A stretch of DNA of 64,000 bases, from positions 124,001 to 188,000 of the forward strand of contig MPNQ01000002.1 in assembly GCA_002239105.1 (NCBI GenBank). The letters are read 5' to 3'. Source of the DNA: a marine group bacterium Sva0996 bin134. Its GTDB lineage: Bacteria > Actinomycetota > Acidimicrobiia > Acidimicrobiales > Bin134. The translations under genes and the position numbers were made by a program. The notes under the pieces are model-generated. The model searched no databases and was not told where the DNA came from. It was given only the letters and a program-made list of their open reading frames with translations. This document shows positions 1 to 5,088 of this stretch, in pieces; the stretch's first letter is position 1; each line of letters opens with the position of its first letter.

Positions 1-989
1 TGGACGTCGCAATCGTGGAGGAGTCGGCGGCGGATGGTCTCGCCGGCACCGGCCTCGAATAACACGTTGTCGGGGACGACCACCGCGGCGGTGCCGCCGA
101 CCTTGAGCAGGCTGACAACGTGCTGGACAAAGTTGAGCTGCTTGTTCTTGGTGGTGGCCCAGAAGTCCTCGCGTTCGTAACTGTCGGAGGACGACCGGCC
201 GAAGGGGGGATTGGTGAGGACCATGTCGAAGCGCTCGCCGGGGTCGTCGCGTAGGGCGTCGTCTACGTTGATGGGAGAATCGGACTCAGGGCTCTCTATC
301 CCGTGGAGCAGTAGGTTCATGGCGCAGAGTCGAGCGGGCAGGTCTGCGATCTCCCAGCCGGTGAAAGCTCCTGACCGCAAGTGGGCGGCCTGGTCGGGAG
401 TCAAGTGGGGGAACCGCTCGACGATGAACTGATAGGCACCTAGGAAGAAGCCCCCGGTCCCGCAAGCTGGGTCGCAGATGCGGTGGCCGGGCTCGGGCTG
501 CATCACATCGACGATTGCCGAGATCAGGGGTCGAGGGGTGAAGTATTGCCCGGCTCCTTTGGCGCCCTCCTGGGCGGTCTTCTCGATCAAGCCCTCATAG
601 GCGTCGCCTTTGAGATCGGCGTCGTAGCTCATCCACTCGTGCTGGTCGATGAACTCCTTGATGAGCTGCTCCAGCTTGGCCGGGTTCTGGACCCGGTTGC
701 GGGCCTTGCGGAACACCACGCCGAGCATGTCATCGGCTGATCCGAGTTCCGCAAGGGTCTCGTTGTACTGGGCTTCGAGCTGCTCTCCCGACCGATTCAG
801 CAATGTCGGCCAGTCGTAGCCGATGGGAACCACCCGCTGGCCCAGCAGTTCGTACTGCTCGTCGGCCATCTTCAGGAACAGCAAGTAGGTGAGTTGCTCC
901 AGATAATCGCCATACGACAGGCCGTCGTCTCGGAGCACATCGCAGAAGTCCCACAGCTTCTGCACCATGGCCTTGGGATCAGAGGTCAT
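1..989 (-). CDS. hsdM: Type I restriction-modification system, DNA methyltransferase subunit HsdM (partial, runs off the window)
   Basis: N6-adenine methyltransferase subunit of a type I R-M complex (HsdM2S modifies, HsdR2M2S cuts). I translated it from ATG at 989, which has a GTGAGGGG Shine-Dalgarno just upstream; 329 codons are visible and the C-terminus lies beyond position 1. The N-terminal helical domain (about residues 7-130) is followed by the SAM-binding motif DPACGTGGF (173-181) and the catalytic motif NPPFG (258-262). Both catalytic motifs are intact, so the enzyme is probably active. It has the same orientation as hsdR and hsdS but is separated from hsdS by a 2.8-kb insert carrying toxin-antitoxin and unknown genes. 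Confidence 0.95.
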   Translation of the reverse strand, partial: MTSDPKAMVQKLWDFCDVLRDDGLSYGDYLEQLTYLLFLKMADEQYELLGQRVVPIGYDWPTLLNRSGEQLEAQYNETLAELGSADDMLGVVFRKARNRVQNPAKLEQLIKEFIDQHEWMSYDADLKGDAYEGLIEKTAQEGAKGAGQYFTPRPLISAIVDVMQPEPGHRICDPACGTGGFFLGAYQFIVERFPHLTPDQAAHLRSGAFTGWEIADLPARLCAMNLLLHGIESPESDSPINVDDALRDDPGERFDMVLTNPPFGRSSSDSYEREDFWATTKNKQLNFVQHVVSLLKVGGTAAVVVPDNVLFEAGAGETIRRRLLHDCDV

Positions 990-1052
990 CAGCCCCTCAC
1001 CGTGTCAGAGCGCAGCAGCCGTTTCCAACCACGTTGGGAGAGTTTCGCGATA

Positions 1053-1087
1053 GTTTCGACTGCTCTGTTTTTCAGACTTGTCGAAAC
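1053..1087. promoter_or_regulatory. Inverted repeat between divergent hsdM and phd
   Basis: Perfect 8-bp arms GTTTCGAC (1053-1060) and GTCGAAAC (1080-1087), with an inner TCTG/CAGA pairing around a T5 loop. A further GTTTCG half-site occurs at 1042-1047. It lies in the 184-bp divergent region between hsdM (start 989) and the Phd-like gene (start 1174), where an operator is expected. Which protein binds it cannot be told. Confidence 0.5.
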
Positions 1088-1158
1088 TCTGGTGAAACCG
1101 ATGGCTCCTGAGGTCGAACTTGCGCTTAGGCGAATTGGTGGCGGTGCTTTCTGTCGAT

Positions 1159-1175
1159 ATGTACGATTCGTACAT
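1159..1175 (+). promoter_or_regulatory. Palindromic operator overlapping the -10 box and start codon of the Phd-like gene
   Basis: ATGTACGA-T-TCGTACAT is a perfect 8+1+8 palindrome. Inside it, TACGAT (1162-1167) is a TANNNT -10 box six bases before the ATG at 1174, so the gene looks leaderless. Type II antitoxins usually repress their own promoter, so this is the likely Phd/RelE operator. Confidence 0.6.
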
Positions 1176-1425
1176 GAATGAGGTGGCAGTTAGCGAGGCG
1201 CGGAACCGATTGGCTGAAGTTATCGATGAGTGTCGGCGGTCGGGCGAGCCGATCTCGGTAACACGGCGTGGCCGACGAGTCGCGGTGATCTTGGACTCAG
1301 ACGCCTTCGACCGGCTTGTCGATATAGCAGACGACATCGAGGAACGCCGCGATCTCGAGGCAGCTCGGGCCGAAGACGACTATGTGCCCTGGGACGAGGT
1401 CAAGGCCGCGCTGGGACTCGGGTGA
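1174..1425 (+). CDS. Phd/YefM-family type II antitoxin
   Basis: 83-aa DNA-binding antitoxin. It begins MNEVAVSEARNRLAEVID, the usual Phd/YefM start, then has the beta strands that build the N-terminal DNA-binding dimer (SVTRRGRRVAVILD). An acidic C-terminal tail (about residues 48-83) would wrap the toxin. I chose ATG 1174 over in-frame starts further upstream because the family begins here and a TANNNT box sits 6 nt before it. Its stop overlaps the GTG start of the RelE-like toxin (GTGA), the normal antitoxin-first arrangement. Function is inferred from family and context. Confidence 0.88.
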   Translation: MNEVAVSEARNRLAEVIDECRRSGEPISVTRRGRRVAVILDSDAFDRLVDIADDIEERRDLEAARAEDDYVPWDEVKAALGLG

Positions 1426-1688
1426 GCCGTCACCGCGTCGAGATCGCCCGCCAAGCCCTCAAGTCGATTGCCCGATTGCCGCGTCGAGAACAGCAACGGG
1501 TTCGGGCGGCAGTTGATTTGCTAGCCGAAGAATCCCGGCCTCCCAGTTGCGTCGCTCTCACCGGTGAGGAGTCCGCGTACCGAGTGCGCGTTGGCGACTA
1601 CCGCATCTTGTACGAGGTCATAGACGCCCGCCTGGTGATCCAGGCGATCCGAGTAGGCCATTGCCGGGATGTCTACCAGCCCCGATGA
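1422..1688 (+). CDS. RelE/ParE-superfamily toxin
   Basis: 88-aa basic toxin, probably a ribosome-dependent mRNA interferase of the RelE type. It starts at GTG 1422, overlapping the antitoxin stop. Diagnostic parts are the N-terminal helices (ARQALKSIARLPRREQQRV), the central strand YRVRVGDYRILYEV, and the C-terminal VGHCRDVY where the family normally has GHR..VY. The conserved arginines of the active-site strands are present. It forms a two-gene operon with the Phd-like antitoxin. A ParE-like gyrase target cannot be excluded from sequence alone. Confidence 0.88.
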   Translation: MSRHRVEIARQALKSIARLPRREQQRVRAAVDLLAEESRPPSCVALTGEESAYRVRVGDYRILYEVIDARLVIQAIRVGHCRDVYQPR

Positions 1689-1732
1689 TGCCGGCCACGC
1701 CGAAGACGTGCGAAGACACGAGATTCACCGCG

Positions 1733-2137
1733 TCAGAGTTTGGAGGCAGTGCCTTGCTCATGCATCATTCGGAGTGCCGCTGCAATCTGATCAACGCTCA
1801 ATTCTCCAGTGGCAACGGCCATGACAAGGCCGTACACATCGTCGTCGGCGGCGGTGCCCACGCTGGCTTCGTTGAGTTCCAGGAAGACGGCGGTCGCCAA
1901 CCAGCCAAGCCGCTTGTTGCCATCGATGAGCGGGTGGTTGCTGACGATGGAGTGCAGGAGTGCGCCAGCCTTGCTCCAGATGTCCGGATAAGCGTCCTCG
2001 CCGAATGCCGACGCCTGTGGCCGGGCGGCTGCTGCACCCAGCAAGCCGAGTTCGCGAACCGGCGGCGGGTCGCCAAGCAAGCGACGAGCCAGCTCCACAA
2101 GATCCTCGGCATCGAGGTATTCGATGCCGGAGCTCAC
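1733..2137 (-). CDS. Doc-type toxin (Fic/Doc family, death on curing)
   Basis: 134-aa Fic-fold toxin. The loop HPLIDGNKR (residues 68-76) matches the Doc version of the Fic motif (HxFxDGNKR), with catalytic His68 and Asp72. Doc proteins phosphorylate EF-Tu and stop translation. The start is GTG 2137, overlapping the stop of the upstream antitoxin (GTGA), so the two are translationally coupled. It is encoded on the strand opposite the neighbouring Phd/RelE module, tail to tail with relE (gap 44 nt). The partner here is an RHH protein rather than a Phd. Confidence 0.9.
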   Translation of the reverse strand: MSSGIEYLDAEDLVELARRLLGDPPPVRELGLLGAAAARPQASAFGEDAYPDIWSKAGALLHSIVSNHPLIDGNKRLGWLATAVFLELNEASVGTAADDDVYGLVMAVATGELSVDQIAAALRMMHEQGTASKL

Positions 2138-2337
2138 TCGCCCAGGCGCTGCAATGCGACGGCATGGCGCTGCGTGATGAGCTCGGCGGCAGCCGCAACA
2201 CGGTCGCGGTGATCGGCCTTGGCGATGTACTCGCGTACTGCCCGTCGCGCTGCATCCTGCATCGACGTGCCTTCAAGCGCCGCTCGCTCTCGCAGAGCGT
2301 CCTGCTCTTCCTCAGTCAGCCTGAGCGTCATAGCCAT
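2134..2337 (-). CDS. Ribbon-helix-helix (CopG-like) antitoxin of the Doc module
   Basis: 67-aa protein. MTLRLTEEEQDALRERAALEGTS gives the N-terminal strand and first helix of an RHH fold, followed by a second helix and a charged C-terminal segment for toxin binding. The start is ATG 2337 (MAM...) or the second Met at 2331; a TACCAT -10 box six bases upstream favours 2337 and leaderless translation. It is coupled to the Doc gene by a GTGA overlap. It has no recognisable Phd domain, so neutralisation of Doc by this antitoxin is inferred from position only. Confidence 0.83.
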   Translation of the reverse strand: MAMTLRLTEEEQDALRERAALEGTSMQDAARRAVREYIAKADHRDRVAAAAELITQRHAVALQRLGE

Positions 2338-2343
2338 GCGGCA

Positions 2344-2363
2344 ATGGTACCAGCCTGATACCA
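2344..2363 (-). promoter_or_regulatory. -10 box and overlapping imperfect palindrome of the RHH/Doc operon
   Basis: On the minus strand TACCAT (2349-2344) lies six bases before ATG 2337. It overlaps a 19-bp imperfect palindrome (2345-2363, TGGTAtCAG-g-CTGgTACCA, one mismatched pair). This is the geometry of an autorepressed antitoxin promoter and parallels the Phd operator 1.2 kb away. Confidence 0.55.
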
Positions 2364-2465
2364 CAACCCCGGAAGTGGGTGCTGCGAATAACACCAATTC
2401 ATCAAATGAAACCGCAGAGATGAACCCAACCGATCTGAGCGGGGATGCGGATAGCTTGAACGCCG

Positions 2466-3170
2466 ATGTCCATTTCCGGTGTTTCTCTCCTGATATTCGT
2501 ATTCTTATTCCCCGGCGTCTTCTTCGGATGGGGCTTTGCCCAGTCGAGGCCACTCCACAGTGGACGGACCAGGGAGTGGCTGATTCGGTATGCCAGCATG
2601 TCGGCCGGCTGGTTGGCGGTGGGTGCTTGGCCCTTGCACTGGCTCTACGCGACCTACTGGAAGGATCTAGTCGACGGCAAGACGCTCCCTCCATCCCTCT
2701 ACATTGTGCCCGCAGCGTATTTGGCTGTCCCCGCCTTCGCGGGCTGGTGTGCTGGGCAGATCGCCCTGAAATTTCGGGGATGGGGCCGGAGGGTCGAATG
2801 GTTTGGAAAGCTCTTGGGAACAGGCGCTACCCCGTCGGCGTGGGACCACCTGTTCGATAGCAGAGAAGCTGGTTTTGTGCGGTGCCTGCTGCGTTCGGGG
2901 AGGTGGGTCGGTGGCCTATACGATGCCAGCCAGTCGGTGCCGTCATACGCGTCGGATGGAAAGGCAGAGCAGGACATCTACATTTCGTCTGCTGTCGAAT
3001 TCGACCAGGAGTCGGGGGCCGTTGTGCTGAGATCTGGAAAATATGCCTGGACCGGGGGCGGGCTTTACCTGAGGTCAGGTGACATCGAGACGCTAGACTT
3101 TGTTTCAGTTTTGCCCGAGAACCGCAACGAGAAGGATTCCGATGACCCAGAACCGACGGCCACGGTATGA
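2466..3170 (+). CDS. DUF6338-like membrane-anchored protein of unknown function
   Basis: 234 aa. An N-terminal hydrophobic segment (about 6-25, LLIFVFLFPGVFFGWGFA) is followed by a basic/aromatic stretch and a second hydrophobic segment (about 80-98). A cytoplasmic domain then has TPSAWDHLFD and GRWVGGLYDASQSVPSYAS, which recall DUF6338 proteins of actinobacteria (recognition from memory, not a search). A TAGCTT box 8 nt upstream suggests a leaderless start at ATG 2466. The end overlaps the next small gene by 29 nt, so these form an operon. No biochemical function is known to me. Confidence 0.65.
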   Translation: MSISGVSLLIFVFLFPGVFFGWGFAQSRPLHSGRTREWLIRYASMSAGWLAVGAWPLHWLYATYWKDLVDGKTLPPSLYIVPAAYLAVPAFAGWCAGQIALKFRGWGRRVEWFGKLLGTGATPSAWDHLFDSREAGFVRCLLRSGRWVGGLYDASQSVPSYASDGKAEQDIYISSAVEFDQESGAVVLRSGKYAWTGGGLYLRSGDIETLDFVSVLPENRNEKDSDDPEPTATV

Positions 3171-3303
3171 GGACCAGATTCGGCACAAGGACGGATACTC
3201 CCCTAGCGCATCAGTAGGCACCGAGAGCGTCCCCGATGGCCTGTTCCCCCCACCCGACCCGCCACGAGCAGACCCGCCAGCCACACCATCTTCTGACGAT
3301 TAG
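3142..3303 (+). CDS. Proline-rich acidic-tailed micro-protein, copy 1
   Basis: 53 aa from ATG 3142, preceded by AAGGA and overlapping the DUF6338-like gene. The N-terminal half is charged; the C-terminal half reads DGYSPSAS...VPDGLFPPPDPP and ends SSDD. The next gene encodes a protein with the same plan, so the pair are paralogues. There is no signal peptide or membrane segment. It looks like an extended adaptor peptide or a small partner of the membrane protein, but that is speculation. The paralogy, the ribosome-binding site and the operon position support a real gene. Confidence 0.65.
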   Translation: MTQNRRPRYEDQIRHKDGYSPSASVGTESVPDGLFPPPDPPRADPPATPSSDD

Positions 3304-3341
3304 CTTGCACGCCGGTAGCTAAACCACGAAGGACCAGAAAC

Positions 3342-3524
3342 ATGGCAGAGGACCAGCAGCCCAACATCGCAGCCGAAGGAAAAGACCTAAGTGTAGAAGC
3401 CGGCTATGCGCCGAAGGCCGAAATCAGCCCTGATAATGTGCCCAGCGGCATCTACTCACCCCCGCCGGAGCCGCCCCAGTCACAACCCTCAGGAGATAGC
3501 TCACCCACAAGCGCGGACGACTAG
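3342..3524 (+). CDS. Proline-rich acidic-tailed micro-protein, copy 2
   Basis: 60 aa with a good ribosome-binding site (GAAGGA, 9-10 nt before ATG 3342). It shares with copy 1 the order GY(S/A)P - VP(D/S)G(L/I)(F/Y) - PPP(D/E)PP - P-rich - DD at the C-terminus. The N-terminal parts differ, so the conserved functional part is the C-terminal 35-40 residues. It follows copy 1 after 38 nt in the same operon and is followed by the HigA-like gene after 38 nt. Function unknown. Confidence 0.68.
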   Translation: MAEDQQPNIAAEGKDLSVEAGYAPKAEISPDNVPSGIYSPPPEPPQSQPSGDSSPTSADD

Positions 3525-3562
3525 CTCGAGGCGGGCTAATGCCGATGGCTGAAGGGTAGGAA

Positions 3563-3832
3563 ATGGACGAGCTTGAACCTAGCTTCACCCCAGGAGAAAT
3601 CCTGAGTGACGAGTTGGAGGCACGCCGCTGGAGCACGGCCAGATTCGCTGAGACCCTGGGGAGAACTGTCGAGGCGACCTCGGCGATACTCGAAGATCGG
3701 ACAGAGATCTCCGTCGAGATTGCCGACGACATCGGGCAGGCACTTGGAACCGGGCCCGAACTGTGGCTGAACCTACAGGAGATCTATCGCAACCGATACA
3801 CCGACACGGACCACCGGCCAGTACCGGCCTAG
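3563..3832 (+). CDS. HigA-family XRE helix-turn-helix regulator, no HigB partner seen
   Basis: 89 aa. FTPGEILSDELEARRWSTARFAE starts the HigA/VapI-type fold, and the HTH follows (LGRTVEATSAILEDRTEISVEIADDIGQALG). It ends in ELWLNLQEIYRN, the W-x-NLQ signature of HigA antitoxins. The ribosome-binding site is GGGTAGGAA directly before ATG 3563. A HigB toxin would normally lie immediately upstream; here that place is taken by the proline-rich micro-protein. It may regulate the DUF6338/micro-protein operon, or be an orphan antitoxin. It ends 5 nt from the convergent hsdS stop. Confidence 0.82.
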   Translation: MDELEPSFTPGEILSDELEARRWSTARFAETLGRTVEATSAILEDRTEISVEIADDIGQALGTGPELWLNLQEIYRNRYTDTDHRPVPA

Positions 3833-3837
3833 GCGGG

Positions 3838-5088
3838 CTATCGAGAGGCAGCGATGCGCTCCAGCAGGGCTGAGGCTGGTTCGTCGTTGGGGTCTTGGGG
3901 CACGAGCCGGCCAGAGAAGGCGTCGGCAAGGATTGAGCGTCGCAAGGTCGCTATGTGACATTTCGCCTGGTTCAGATCAGCCTGCAGACTGTCGCCCATC
4001 TCCATGACTGTCCGCAGTTGGCCCACAACTTCTCGCTGTTCGCTCAAGGAGGGGGACGGCACTGGGAACGACTTGAGGATGGTGAGGTTGAGCGATGCGA
4101 GGTTGGTGGTCTGTTTGCCATGTGCTTCGAACCACCGCTGTCCCCATGTGTTTCCGTGCATCGAGACGAAGTACGGATCGAAGGCTTCCCCGGTCAGACG
4201 GGCCCGAAAGACATGATTCTGATGGATGCAGCCCTCAACCTGCCCCTCCCACACCCAGCCGCGTCCGAGCTTGTCACGGTCGCCACCCTCATTGAAGAGG
4301 ACGTCGCCGGGCTTGAGCTCGAGTGATAGGGCTTTCTCAGGTTTGACCCGAATAGTTGTGACATCTTCAAGATCAAGAAAGCCTCGTTGAACATTGGCTA
4401 CTCGAAGGTAAGGGACTTCGACATAGTCAGGGTTACCCTGATTCTTCGAGTCCTTGGTGATGCCGCCCTTCACCTCGGCAATTTGACCCAGAGTCGTCCA
4501 AGGCCAATCTGGTCGATCGAATAGGCCCTGAAATGATGAGCGTCGGAACGCTTCAAGTTTTTGCTGGGCAGCTTCCACAGCGATGTGAACAGCATCAAGG
4601 TGGGAGAAGTGTTCTTCGATGGCAGCAACAATCCGCTTCTGCTCACGCGTGGGGGGCAGCGGAATTTCATGTTCCTGCATTTGTCTCCACTTAAGGCGCG
4701 GGCGGTCACCAGTGCTCTCATGCAGAGCGAATTGACAGAACGAAGGACTTAGGAGCAGGTACTGCAAGTACCGCGGCAGCATGGCGTCTGATCTTGGCAA
4801 CACAATCAGCTCTGCTGACCCGAGTGCTACGCAATCAACAAGTGCGACTTTGTTCAGATAGGGCCGCAACCTCGCATACGCTACGTCTTCCGGATACAGC
4901 TCAACTGACTGTGAGCGATAGTCGCTCGACCTTTCCCAACCGATCACTGTCCCGCGATCACTTGCAATGTTGTCGAGGCTCAAGTAGGGACGATCATCTT
5001 CCGAAGCCGGAATCACCTTCCCAGCTCGAGGAAGACAAATCTGGCCGAGTTGAACCCGCTCCCAACTGGAAGGCAACTCTCCTGTCAC
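3838..5088 (-). CDS. hsdS: Type I restriction-modification specificity subunit HsdS
   Basis: 416-aa specificity subunit with two target-recognition domains (about residues 5-135 and 195-350). Each is followed by a conserved helical spacer: PLPPTREQKRIVAAIEEHFSHLD... and PSPSLSEQREVVGQLRTV.... It recognises a bipartite DNA site and positions HsdM and HsdR. The GTG start at 5088 overlaps the hsdR stop (GTGA), so the two are translationally coupled. The recognition site cannot be read from sequence. It is full length. Confidence 0.95.
   Translation of the reverse strand: MTGELPSSWERVQLGQICLPRAGKVIPASEDDRPYLSLDNIASDRGTVIGWERSSDYRSQSVELYPEDVAYARLRPYLNKVALVDCVALGSAELIVLPRSDAMLPRYLQYLLLSPSFCQFALHESTGDRPRLKWRQMQEHEIPLPPTREQKRIVAAIEEHFSHLDAVHIAVEAAQQKLEAFRRSSFQGLFDRPDWPWTTLGQIAEVKGGITKDSKNQGNPDYVEVPYLRVANVQRGFLDLEDVTTIRVKPEKALSLELKPGDVLFNEGGDRDKLGRGWVWEGQVEGCIHQNHVFRARLTGEAFDPYFVSMHGNTWGQRWFEAHGKQTTNLASLNLTILKSFPVPSPSLSEQREVVGQLRTVMEMGDSLQADLNQAKCHIATLRRSILADAFSGRLVPQDPNDEPASALLERIAASR

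Noticed and set aside
1230-1421. Longer upstream start for the RelE-like toxin
   Set aside because: The extra 64 residues are an out-of-frame reading of the antitoxin gene. GTG 1422 overlapping the antitoxin stop fits RelE length.
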